A DNA stretch of 64,000 nucleotides from VXRJ01 sp964636705 (GTDB lineage Bacteria; Acidobacteriota; Vicinamibacteria; Vicinamibacterales; UBA8438), in the NCBI GenBank assembly GCA_964636705.1, contig CAZWUJ010000007.1:75273-139272 (forward strand), in the 5' to 3' direction. Numbering within the stretch: position 1 is the first letter of the stretch; each line of letters opens with the position of its first letter. The notes under the pieces are model-generated. The model did not search any database. It saw only the letters and a list, made by a program, of their open reading frames with translations, and was not told where the DNA came from. Positions 26,202 to 35,630 of the stretch are shown in pieces. The translations under genes were made by a program, and so were the position numbers.

Positions 26202-27278
26202 CTAGATGTTGAAGAAGAACTCCGGAATGGAGACGACGTACTTGAGGTTGATCAGCCACCGGCTGAGCATCTTGATCGGCAACGACAGCATCATCAGGAA
26301 CAGGAAGGCGCCGACGTAGAACCGCGTCGCCCCCATCTTCTCGTAGTAGCCCCTGAGGACCGTCCGGGCCAGGAGGTAGGGCAACACCGTCACGTAGGCA
26401 ATCGACAGGATGATGCCAAGCCCCTCGCGCAGCAGGATGTTCTCAGGCAACGAGGTGCCGAGCGCGCGCACCCAGAGGTATTCCGACAACTGCACGTTGT
26501 TCAGCGCTTCCAGCTTGTGAACGTCCCAATACTCGAACGGGCCGAAGAAATTCCAGTTCGGCCCGCGTAGGAACGTGCCCAGCACGATCAATGAGGACCA
26601 GAGGATCACGAACCCGAAGAGGAAAATGGTGATCTCCGCCTTCCGCTCGTTGAACGTGTAGTAGCCGTTTCCCTTCGGATTGGTGTCGATGTAGGGAATC
26701 GCCATCAGCCCGACGATGATCAGGCTGGGTAGCACGACCCCGGCGAGCCACGGGTCGAAGTAGACCAGCATCTCCTGCAGTCCCAGGAAGTACCAGGGCG
26801 CCTTCGACGGGTTGGGCGTGTTGGCGGGGTTGGCCGGCTGCTCGATCGGTGCTTCGAGCACTATCGACCACACAACCAGGATCGCGCTGCAAAGCACGAG
26901 CGAGATGAGCTCGGTGTAGACAAGGTCGGGCCAGACCCACACCCGGTCCGACTCCTGCTTCTCGATCGGGTCGTCGCCCGCCGCCATCCGCCGGTCGTTC
27001 CGCACCGCTTCGCGCATCGCGTACCACGTGAAGAAGATCACGAGGAAGATGAGGGCGACGATCGGTACATTGTCCGGCTTCGCGATGATCAGGACGAAGT
27101 TCTCGTCCGTCAGCCCGAACAGGAAGAACACGGTGAGGAAAGCCATCAGGCCATAGCCGACGGTGTTCCTCGCGAATACCTCCCGCTTCCAGACGATGAA
27201 GACCAGCGCCAGCACCGACAGGATGAAGAACAGCCGCGGATCGGCGACGAAATTGAAGAATCCCTTGATCGCGTCCAT
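26202..27278 (-). CDS. Cytochrome b C-terminal half (subunit IV-like), extended
   Basis: A 358-residue membrane protein corresponding to the C-terminal part of cytochrome b, or subunit IV of b6f, but more than twice the length of plant subunit IV. Two or three extra helices precede the family core (about residues 13-90). The quinol-site motif, usually PEWY, reads APWY at residues 160-163 (SKAPWYFLGLQEM), so the proton-accepting glutamate is missing. Four or more helices follow, ending at PEFFFNI. It lies 48 bp after the N-terminal cytochrome b gene and 9 bp before the octahaem cytochrome. Confidence 0.88.
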   Translation of the reverse strand: MDAIKGFFNFVADPRLFFILSVLALVFIVWKREVFARNTVGYGLMAFLTVFFLFGLTDENFVLIIAKPDNVPIVALIFLVIFFTWYAMREAVRNDRRMAAGDDPIEKQESDRVWVWPDLVYTELISLVLCSAILVVWSIVLEAPIEQPANPANTPNPSKAPWYFLGLQEMLVYFDPWLAGVVLPSLIIVGLMAIPYIDTNPKGNGYYTFNERKAEITIFLFGFVILWSSLIVLGTFLRGPNWNFFGPFEYWDVHKLEALNNVQLSEYLWVRALGTSLPENILLREGLGIILSIAYVTVLPYLLARTVLRGYYEKMGATRFYVGAFLFLMMLSLPIKMLSRWLINLKYVVSIPEFFFNI

Positions 27279-27326
27279 CGTGGTGTCTGCTCCGTCCGTC
27301 TCTTCGATCAGCCCCGTTCCACCCGT

Positions 27327-28142
27327 CTAGAGCGGGCCGGAAATGCCGCCGTCCTTCCTGACGCGCCAGAAGTGGATGGCCATCAGGAACCCGATCACCA
27401 GCGGGAGCGCCACGCAGTGCAGCACGTAGAAGCGCAGCAACGCCCCCTCGCCGACGAATGTGCCGCCGAGCAGCGCGAACCGCGCGTCGTCCGCGGCGTG
27501 GATCAACTGCACGTCGCCGATGGCGAGCAGCGAGGCGCCCGGTCCTTCGTAGCCGAGGAAGGGAGTCGCCCGCGCCATGTTCGAACCGACCGTGATGGCC
27601 CAGATCGCCAACTGGTCCCACGGCAACAGGTAGCCGGTGAACGACAGCAGCAGCGTCAGCACGAGCATGATCACGCCGACATTCCAGTTGAACTCGCGGG
27701 GCGGCTTGTAGCTGCCGGTCATGAAGACGCGAAACATGTGCAGCCAGACGGTGATCACCATTGCGTGAGCGCCCCACCGGTGCATCTCACGCATGATGCC
27801 GAGCGGAACATGCTCGCGGAGGCCGACGATATCCGAGTAGGCGTACTCGAGGGTCGGCCGGTAGTAGAACATCAACAGCAGGCCGGTGAACGTCAATACG
27901 AGGAACAGGAAGAAGCTGAGCCCTCCCATGCACCAGGTGTAGCGCAGGCGGACGCCGTGCTTCTTGAGCCGGACCGGGTGCAGGTGCAGAAAGACGTTCG
28001 ACAGCATCACCAGCACGCGGTTGCGGTCATTGATGGGTGCCGCATGCCGGAAGATCGACGCCCAGATCTGCGTCTCGGTCAGCCAGTTCCAGAAGCGCAC
28101 CAGCGCGCTTTCCTGCGGTTCAATCGTTTTCGCCTTGGGCAT
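27327..28142 (-). CDS. Cytochrome b N-terminal half (b6-like)
   Basis: A 271-residue protein with four core helices carrying two b haems. Ligand pairs are H121/H135 in helix B and H242/H257 in helix D; the 15-residue spacing in helix D is that of cytochrome b6 (14 in mitochondrial bc1). C71 in TWCMGG aligns by eye with Cys35 of cytochrome b6, which covalently binds the extra haem c-i. The MFYYRPT and GYLLPWDQLAIW segments are also b6-like. A roughly 50-residue soluble N-terminus precedes helix A. The partner subunits are encoded on both sides. Confidence 0.92.
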   Translation of the reverse strand: MPKAKTIEPQESALVRFWNWLTETQIWASIFRHAAPINDRNRVLVMLSNVFLHLHPVRLKKHGVRLRYTWCMGGLSFFLFLVLTFTGLLLMFYYRPTLEYAYSDIVGLREHVPLGIMREMHRWGAHAMVITVWLHMFRVFMTGSYKPPREFNWNVGVIMLVLTLLLSFTGYLLPWDQLAIWAITVGSNMARATPFLGYEGPGASLLAIGDVQLIHAADDARFALLGGTFVGEGALLRFYVLHCVALPLVIGFLMAIHFWRVRKDGGISGPL

Positions 28143-28182
28143 GGTTCATTCGTTCGGTTGCGATACGTCGCGGGAGGCAGAC

Positions 28183-28869
28183 CTAGACGCCGAGAAACGC
28201 CTCCGGGTCGGTCCACTGCCCCAACTCCTCCTGGAACTTTCGCGCCTTGTCGATCAGGATCTGTCCATCTTCCGCCAGCACAATCCGGGCCCGTTCGAGC
28301 GGTCGGGGCGCCGGCCCTTCGAAGTTGATGCCAGTCGGGCGGAACCCGCTGCCGTGGCACGGGCACTTGAACTTGCTCTCTGCCGAGAGCCAGTTCGGCG
28401 TGCACCCGAGATGCGTGCATGTGACCAGCAGCGCATAGAAACCCGACGACTCGTGGTAATCGTCGAACGGGGTCCGGACCACCCAGACGCCAAACCGATC
28501 CTTCCACCGTTCGTCGACCCCCTCGGCGTACTCCTCGGGGAAGCCGATCGTGAACTGCTGCGGGGGCTCGTTCAGAACGTTCGGGAACATGAAACGGCCC
28601 GTGGCAGCCAGGCAACCGGCGGTCGACGCGGTGAACGCGCCCCACGCGAGACCCATCCAGCCGCGGCGGCCCATGAGCGGGGACATGTCGTCGGCGGTGC
28701 GTGGGACAACCCGGTCGGCCAGACTGGGTGCACGTGCCGCCGGCGCCGCCTCGGCCGGGACGGCAACCTTCGGCTTCGGCGCCGGCTTCTCGCGGAACAG
28801 CAGGATCACCAGAATATGCGCCACGAACATGGCGATCCCGGTTATGACAACGGCAGTCAGGGGATTCAT
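28183..28869 (-). CDS. Rieske iron-sulfur protein with an extra N-terminal helix
   Basis: A 228-residue Rieske protein. The [2Fe-2S] motifs are complete: CTHLGC at 151-156 and CPCHGSGF at 169-176. A hydrophobic segment with a preceding GRRGWMG (about 67-92) corresponds to the usual twin-arginine anchor. An additional transmembrane segment occupies residues 5-25, followed by a Pro/Ala-rich linker. It passes electrons from quinol at the cytochrome b site to the c-type cytochrome. Its ATG overlaps the stop of the HEAT-repeat gene (ATGA). Confidence 0.93.
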   Translation of the reverse strand: MNPLTAVVITGIAMFVAHILVILLFREKPAPKPKVAVPAEAAPAARAPSLADRVVPRTADDMSPLMGRRGWMGLAWGAFTASTAGCLAATGRFMFPNVLNEPPQQFTIGFPEEYAEGVDERWKDRFGVWVVRTPFDDYHESSGFYALLVTCTHLGCTPNWLSAESKFKCPCHGSGFRPTGINFEGPAPRPLERARIVLAEDGQILIDKARKFQEELGQWTDPEAFLGV

Positions 28870-29786
28870 CCGGTCCGACTCCTCATCGACTGATTCAACA
28901 CGTCCAGGGTCTTCATCGCCACCTCGCGCACCCGCAGGTTGGCGTCCGATTCACTCAGGGCCTCGACCGACGGGCGGAGTTCGCCGGCACCGAGCGCGGC
29001 CGCAGCCTGAAGGCCGCTCACGATCACCTCGCTGACCGGGTCTATCACCGCCTCGGCTGACGCGTTGCGCGTTACCATCCGCGTGACGTATTCGCGGTCA
29101 AGCATTCGCCGGATTACGGTGAGTCCCTCGTCACGGCCGTGCCGAGCGAGGGCCACCGCGGCGTTCCACTGCACGTCGGCCGCGGGATCATCCAGCGCGT
29201 TCCGGAGCGTCGCGTGGTCGCCGCCGCCCGGGAGAGTGCCGAGCGCATAGACCGCCATCTTCCGGACGCCGGCGTCGTCGGAGGCGTACATCGCCTCGAT
29301 ATCTCCCACGATGGTTGCGTCACCGAGGGACGCCAGCGCCCAGATGACACTGATGCGCGTCTCGCTGTCGGGATCGTCGAGGGCGGCGCGCAGTGCATCC
29401 ACGGCGTTCGCCGGAGGGATTGAGAGTCGCCCGATGGCCAGGGCGAGGTAACGCCGCAGCCGCGAGTCGCCCCCATCGGCGTCGGCGAAGGCCTGCACGA
29501 TCGCCGCGCCAAGCTGCGGGTTCTGCGCCTCGGTCTCCGGATTGGCCAACAGTCGAGACAACTCGTACGCCGCCGGCCACCTCCGTTCGCGACCGCCCAT
29601 CTGAACATCGACGAGTAGTTCCTGGGGAGTCCGCTCCGTAGTAACCAGCATGCGGAAACCGCCGTACACCAGCACCACCATGCCGACAACGGCAAGCGGG
29701 ATCAGAAAGAACTGCACCGCCAGCGCGGGCGCCTGGCGCAACGGGCCTGCACGCGGGGCACTTTCCTGCTCGGCCAGCTTCTGCAT
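28866..29786 (-). CDS. Membrane-anchored HEAT-repeat protein of the bc operon
   Basis: A 306-residue protein with one transmembrane segment (about 24-46) followed by HEAT-type helical repeats (about 65-300). Repeated elements include ALRAALDDPDSETRISVIWALASLG and similar units ending in a DPDxxVR-like turn. The family gives no enzymatic function; such scaffolds bind proteins. It is the first gene of the quinol-oxidising complex operon and overlaps the Rieske gene by 4 bp, so it is likely an assembly factor or accessory subunit. Confidence 0.8.
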   Translation of the reverse strand: MQKLAEQESAPRAGPLRQAPALAVQFFLIPLAVVGMVVLVYGGFRMLVTTERTPQELLVDVQMGGRERRWPAAYELSRLLANPETEAQNPQLGAAIVQAFADADGGDSRLRRYLALAIGRLSIPPANAVDALRAALDDPDSETRISVIWALASLGDATIVGDIEAMYASDDAGVRKMAVYALGTLPGGGDHATLRNALDDPAADVQWNAAVALARHGRDEGLTVIRRMLDREYVTRMVTRNASAEAVIDPVSEVIVSGLQAAAALGAGELRPSVEALSESDANLRVREVAMKTLDVLNQSMRSRTG

Positions 29787-29886
29787 CGGTGACGACGTCA
29801 GGGGATCTCACATGCCCGGCGGTGCGTCCGGGTTACCGCTGACGTGTCGAAGACACGCGCACCAGGAGCGAACCGGCAGGCGAAAA

Positions 29887-29916
29887 AGGGTACTACGCGA
29901 GACAATTTTGGGTCAA
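29887..29916 (-). promoter_or_regulatory. Candidate promoter of the HEAT-Rieske-cytochrome operon
   Basis: Read on the minus strand, TTGACC (29916-29911) is followed after 18 bp by TACCCT (29892-29887), in the 143-bp gap between ndk and the HEAT-repeat gene. The -35 is good and the -10 poor. Start codon is about 100 bp downstream. Confidence 0.35.
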
Positions 29917-29929
29917 CCCGCCGCAACCC

Positions 29930-30343
29930 TCACCCTATCTCGACGCCGCGAAAGAAGTAGCCCAACTCGTACGCGGCGGTTTCCGTCGCGTCCGATCCGT
30001 GCGTCGCGTTGTGTTCTATCGACGTGCCGAACTGCCGGCGCAGGCTGCCCTCCGGGGCCTTTGCGGGATTCGTGGCGCCCATGATCTCGCGCCAGCGGCG
30101 GATCGCATTCTCTCCCTCGAGTGCAAGCACGATGGCCGGGCCGGACGACATGAAGGCGGTCAGGCTGGAGAAGAAAGGCTTGTCGCGGTGAACCGTGTAG
30201 AACCCCTCGGCCTCCGCCCGCGTTAGACAGACGAGCCGCATGGCGCGGATCCGAAGGCCTTCCGACTCAATCCGCCCGATGATTGCCCCGATGTGGCCGG
30301 CCGCCACTGCGTCCGGCTTCACTATGGCGAGCGTCCGTTCCAT
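29930..30343 (-). CDS. ndk: Nucleoside-diphosphate kinase
   Basis: A 137-residue enzyme that equalises nucleoside triphosphate pools by transferring phosphate through a histidine. The opening ERTLAIVKPDAV and the active-site segment NATHGSD (His about 117) are intact. The length is normal. It starts 12 bp after korB, the last carbon gene of the cluster. Its place near sucCD may reflect GTP/ATP exchange after succinyl-CoA synthetase. Confidence 0.96.
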   Translation of the reverse strand: MERTLAIVKPDAVAAGHIGAIIGRIESEGLRIRAMRLVCLTRAEAEGFYTVHRDKPFFSSLTAFMSSGPAIVLALEGENAIRRWREIMGATNPAKAPEGSLRRQFGTSIEHNATHGSDATETAAYELGYFFRGVEIG

Positions 30344-30355
30344 GCGGCGCGCCGC

Positions 30356-31420
30356 CTAGCGCAGGTTCTCCATGATCTCGGCGAGGGCCGCCTTTCCCGG
30401 ACGGACGCGCGCTTCCGGGAGGGTCGCCAACGGCTCGTCCACCAGGTTGAGGGCGGTCAGGAAATCGGTCTTCCGGGGCTCGACGTAGATCAGTCCGGTG
30501 GCGAACTCCCCGCGGCTGCGGGTCTCCTCGAGCACCTTCAGCGCCTGCACCTTGTCGAAGGGGTTGTAGTCCTCATCCAGCTTCCGAAGGTAGATCCGCG
30601 AGCCGTCGTGCAATTCCACTTCCTGGGTTACACCCGGTTCGTAGTCGATGTCGATCTCCTCGAAGTACGGAACGAAGTCGAGCTCCTCGAGTGGATCATC
30701 ATGCTCCTTCACGTAGGCGTAGCTCTTGGTCGAACCCTCGTGATCGTTGAACGTCACGCACGGCGACAGCACGTCCAGCATCGCCGTGCCGCGGTGGCTG
30801 AGCGCAGCCTTCAGGATTGCGGAAAGCTGCTTCTTGTCGCCGGAGAACGAGCGGGCGACAAACGACGCCCCCAACTCGACGGCGAGCGCGCAGGTATCGA
30901 TCGGCGGCAAGTCGTTCACGACACCGGTCTTCGCCTTCGACCCGATGTCCGCGGTGGGCGAGAACTGCCCCTTGGTCAGGCCGTAGCAGCCGTTGTCTTC
31001 GATGATGTAGATGATCGGGAGGTTGCGCCGCATCAGGTGGACGAACTGTCCGATCCCGATCGCCCCGGTGTCACCATCGCCGCTGACCCCGATCGCCACC
31101 AGCTTGTGGTTGGCGAGCAGCGCACCCGTGCCGACCGACGGCATCCGACCGTGCACCGCGTTGAAGCCGTGCGACTGGCCGAGAAAATAGGCCGGGCTCT
31201 TGCTGGAACAGCCGATGCCAGAGAGTTTGATCACCTGCTCCGGCTGAACCCCCATCTCGTAGCAGGCGTTGATGATGCGCTCCGAGATGGCGTTGTGCCC
31301 GCAGCCCGCACAGAGCGTCGTCTTCGAGCCGCGATAAGCCTTCGCGTCGAGGCCGATCCGGTTTACCCGCGGCCGCGGCGCGCGCGATGGTCTCGACGGT
31401 TCGGTTGGTACCGTTGCCAC
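30356..31420 (-). CDS. korB: 2-oxoacid:ferredoxin oxidoreductase beta subunit (KorB type)
   Basis: A 354-residue thiamine-diphosphate subunit. It shows the CAGCGHN motif near residue 38, KLSGIGCSSKSP, the HGRMPSVGTGA loop and the GDGD-to-N thiamine/Mg site (SGDGDTGAIG then EDNGCYGLTKGQ). With KorA it converts 2-oxoglutarate plus CoA to succinyl-CoA and reduces ferredoxin. The setting between sucCD and icd supports 2-oxoglutarate, not pyruvate, as substrate. It is longer than the typical 280-290 residues because of N- and C-terminal extensions. No ferredoxin or delta subunit gene is adjacent. Confidence 0.92.
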   Translation of the reverse strand: MATVPTEPSRPSRAPRPRVNRIGLDAKAYRGSKTTLCAGCGHNAISERIINACYEMGVQPEQVIKLSGIGCSSKSPAYFLGQSHGFNAVHGRMPSVGTGALLANHKLVAIGVSGDGDTGAIGIGQFVHLMRRNLPIIYIIEDNGCYGLTKGQFSPTADIGSKAKTGVVNDLPPIDTCALAVELGASFVARSFSGDKKQLSAILKAALSHRGTAMLDVLSPCVTFNDHEGSTKSYAYVKEHDDPLEELDFVPYFEEIDIDYEPGVTQEVELHDGSRIYLRKLDEDYNPFDKVQALKVLEETRSRGEFATGLIYVEPRKTDFLTALNLVDEPLATLPEARVRPGKAALAEIMENLR

Positions 31421-31493
31421 GATCGTCTCTTTGCCTCCGTGTTTGGATTCCCGCCAACCTGCGTCGCTTCCGTCGAGCGACGCCTCAACCCCG

Positions 31494-33392
31494 CTACTCG
31501 CCCCCGACCCCCGCCTTGTGTGGCAGACGGGGATGCGGGGTCGCCCGCTCGATCCGGAGCCCCTCCTGCAGCAGGACGCTGTCAGTGATCGACCTTGCGT
31601 CGATCGGGAGCCCCGAATAGTGCCGTACGCTCCTGAGGCGCCGGGTCAGCTCCGGAGTCAGTTCGAGCTTCATCAGGCTCAGCATCTGCGCATCGCGGTT
31701 CTGTTCGACGACGTAGACCCGCTCGTGGCGCTCGATGAACCGCGCGAGAGGCGCCGTACGGAACGGGTATCCGCGGATCCGATAGTACGAAGTCTCGAGG
31801 GCTTCCTCGGCGCGCAACTGGTCGCGGCTCTCTATCACCGCCCAGTGGCTTGTACCGTAGGCTACGATGCCGACGGTCGCCTCCTTGCACTCGTCATGCT
31901 CCGGCGTCGGCATCCAGTTCCGCGACTGCTCGAACTTCCGCGTCAACCGATCGACGTTGTTCTGGTAGTCGTCCGGCCTCTCGCTGTACTGCGCGAGATC
32001 GTTGTGGCCGGAACCGCGACAGAAGTACGCGGGGAGCCGGTCGCCGGGCAGCGTGCGGTAGGGAATACCGTCGCCGTCTATATCGCGATAGCGGCCGAAC
32101 GCGCCGATGCGCGCGAGCGTTTCCTCGTCGAGCACCTTGCCGCGATCAAGTGGCCGCTCCGGGTAGTCGAATGGCTCGGACATCCAGGTGTTCATCCCGA
32201 GGTCGAGGTCGCTCATCACGAACACCGGGGTCTGGAACCGCTCGGCGAGGTCGAAGGCCTCGAGAGCCATCTCGTAGCATTCCTTCACCGACGACGGGAA
32301 CAACATCAGGTGCCGCGTGTCGCCGTGTGAGAGAAAGGCGGTGGAGAGGATGTCACCCTGCGCGGTGCGCGTCGGCAATCCGGTGGACGGTCCGACTCGC
32401 TGAATGTTGAAGATGACTGCCGGCACCTCCCCGTAGTAGCCGAGACCGGCGAACTCGCTCATGAGCGAGACGCCCGGCCCGCTCGTCGAGGTCATCGCCC
32501 GCGCACCAACCCATCCCGCTCCGATCGCCATGCCAAGCGCCGCAATCTCGTCTTCCGCCTGCACGACGGCAAACGTTGCCTTGCCGGTTTGCTTGTCGAT
32601 CCGGTACTTCCGCAGGTAGTCGATCAGCGTCTCGCAGAGCGACGACGAAGGCGTGATGGGGTACCACGTCACGACGGTGACACCCGCCATCATCGCGCCG
32701 ATCGCGGCGGCCGCGTTCCCCTCGATTAACATCAAGCCGCGGGTCCGCTCCAAGGGCGCAACGACGTATGGATCGCGCTTCTCGAAATGCTGAGTGGCGT
32801 ATTCGAAACCGATCTCGAGTGCGCGCTGATTGAGAGTTACCGCCTTCGGTTTCCCGCCCAGTTGTTTCTGCAGCGCCTCTTCCATGCTGCCGAGGTCGAT
32901 CTCGAGCAGCTTCGCCAGCACGCCATCGTAGATCATGTTGCGGACAAGACGGCGGAGCTTCGCGTTGGTGGTAACTCCGGCGACCAGCTTGTCGAACGGG
33001 ACCGGATAGAAGATCAGGTCGTCGCGCAGCGTGTCGAGCTCGAGCGGTTCGTCGTATACGACGGCAGCCCCTCGCGAGAGGGAGAGCACATCCTCGTTGG
33101 CGGTTTCCCGATTCATCGCGACCAGGATGTCCACCTTCTCCTTGCGGGCGATGTAGCCATCCCGGTTGGCGCGGATTGTGAACCATGTGGGAAGCCCGGC
33201 GATGTTCGACGGGAAAAGGTTCTTGCCGGACACCGGGACGCCCATCTTGAAAATCGAGCGTAGGAGCACCAGGTTGGCAGTCTGGCTGCCGGAACCGTTG
33301 ACGGTGGCGACCTGGATGCTGAAATCGTTGACGATGCGGCGCGTGCCGCCGACCGCGGGGCGGTCTTCGATTGCGACGTCAGGAAGTGCCAT
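31494..33392 (-). CDS. korA: 2-oxoacid:ferredoxin oxidoreductase, fused gamma-alpha subunit (KorA type)
   Basis: A 632-residue fusion. The N-terminal gamma domain (about 15-195) includes GSGSQTANLVLLRSIF and ILVAMNRETA. The alpha domain follows (about 215-610) with the WYPITPSSSLCE substrate/thiamine region and TSTSGPGVSLMSEF. This gamma-alpha form is common for 2-oxoglutarate:ferredoxin oxidoreductases. It lies 73 bp upstream of korB on the same strand. Confidence 0.93.
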   Translation of the reverse strand: MALPDVAIEDRPAVGGTRRIVNDFSIQVATVNGSGSQTANLVLLRSIFKMGVPVSGKNLFPSNIAGLPTWFTIRANRDGYIARKEKVDILVAMNRETANEDVLSLSRGAAVVYDEPLELDTLRDDLIFYPVPFDKLVAGVTTNAKLRRLVRNMIYDGVLAKLLEIDLGSMEEALQKQLGGKPKAVTLNQRALEIGFEYATQHFEKRDPYVVAPLERTRGLMLIEGNAAAAIGAMMAGVTVVTWYPITPSSSLCETLIDYLRKYRIDKQTGKATFAVVQAEDEIAALGMAIGAGWVGARAMTSTSGPGVSLMSEFAGLGYYGEVPAVIFNIQRVGPSTGLPTRTAQGDILSTAFLSHGDTRHLMLFPSSVKECYEMALEAFDLAERFQTPVFVMSDLDLGMNTWMSEPFDYPERPLDRGKVLDEETLARIGAFGRYRDIDGDGIPYRTLPGDRLPAYFCRGSGHNDLAQYSERPDDYQNNVDRLTRKFEQSRNWMPTPEHDECKEATVGIVAYGTSHWAVIESRDQLRAEEALETSYYRIRGYPFRTAPLARFIERHERVYVVEQNRDAQMLSLMKLELTPELTRRLRSVRHYSGLPIDARSITDSVLLQEGLRIERATPHPRLPHKAGVGGE

Positions 33393-33500
33393 GGTGTGGT
33401 TTTTTGCGCGGGTTCGCAGCCCTCAATTATACAGGATACCCGGCGCCACGGGCAGGCGCCAACCGCGTCCCGCAGCAGCCGCGAACCTGCCGAAAACGGG

Positions 33501-34379
33501 TCATGCCGGACGGCCGAGGCGTCGGGCCATGGTCACGCCGATGCTCGCCGGACTCTCGGCGATACTCACCCCCGCGGCTTCAAGAGCGGACATCTTGTCC
33601 GCCGCGGTCCCCGCGCCGCCAGCAATGATGGCGCCGGCATGGCCCATGCGGCGTCCGGGAGGCGCCGTCCGGCCCGCAATGAACCCGACTACCGGCTTGT
33701 CCAGTTGTGCGGCGATCCAGGCGGCCGCCTCTTCTTCGGCCGTCCCGCCGATCTCGCCGATCAGCACCACCGCCTCGGTTTCCGGATCCTGGCGGAACAG
33801 ATCGAGCGCCGCGATGAAGTCCGTGCCGATCACCGGATCGCCGCCTATGCCGATGCAGGTCGTCTGGCCGAGCCCAAGTCGCGTCAACTGATGCATCGCC
33901 TCGTAGGTGAGCGTGCCGCTGCGGGAAACGATGCCAACCGGGCCGGGTCTCCCGATATGTCCGGGGATGATCCCCGCCTTCGCCTTGCCGACCGAGAGAA
34001 TGCCCGGGCAGTTCGGACCGACCAGGCGCGTCGGACGCTCCGCGAGGAACGCCATCACGCGAACCATGTCAAGCGTCGGAATCCCCTCCGTAATGCAGAC
34101 GACGACGCCTACCCCCGCGTCGGCCGCTTCCATTACTGCGTCGGCCGCGGCCGCCGGCGGCACGAAGATCACCGATGCATTGGCGCCGGTCGCCTCCACC
34201 GCGGCGGCGACCGTGTCGAACACCGGCCACCCCTCGTGCGTCGATCCACCCTTCCCGGGGGTAACGCCGCCGACGACGGTGGTGCCGTACGCGGCTGCCT
34301 GCCGTGCGTGGAACGTACCCTCTCGGCCGGTCAGTCCCTGCACCAGGAGCCGCGTCGTCTCATCAATCAGGATCGCCAT
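33501..34379 (-). CDS. sucD: Succinyl-CoA synthetase alpha subunit
   Basis: A 292-residue subunit of succinyl-CoA synthetase. The CoA-binding Rossmann region starts LVQGLTGREGTFHA, and the phosphohistidine loop GHAGAIIAGGAGTA carries the catalytic His near residue 246. It interconverts succinyl-CoA and succinate with NTP formation. It follows sucC by 30 bp and precedes korA by 108 bp. Confidence 0.96.
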   Translation of the reverse strand: MAILIDETTRLLVQGLTGREGTFHARQAAAYGTTVVGGVTPGKGGSTHEGWPVFDTVAAAVEATGANASVIFVPPAAAADAVMEAADAGVGVVVCITEGIPTLDMVRVMAFLAERPTRLVGPNCPGILSVGKAKAGIIPGHIGRPGPVGIVSRSGTLTYEAMHQLTRLGLGQTTCIGIGGDPVIGTDFIAALDLFRQDPETEAVVLIGEIGGTAEEEAAAWIAAQLDKPVVGFIAGRTAPPGRRMGHAGAIIAGGAGTAADKMSALEAAGVSIAESPASIGVTMARRLGRPA

Positions 34380-34409
34380 GGATCGACTGCCGCTGGTTCG
34401 CGTGACGCT

Positions 34410-35582
<1,173 letters not shown>

Positions 35583-35630
35583 GGGCGGCCTGCAGGTCTC
35601 ACGGCGCGACGCCGACGTCGCGCGCGGAAG

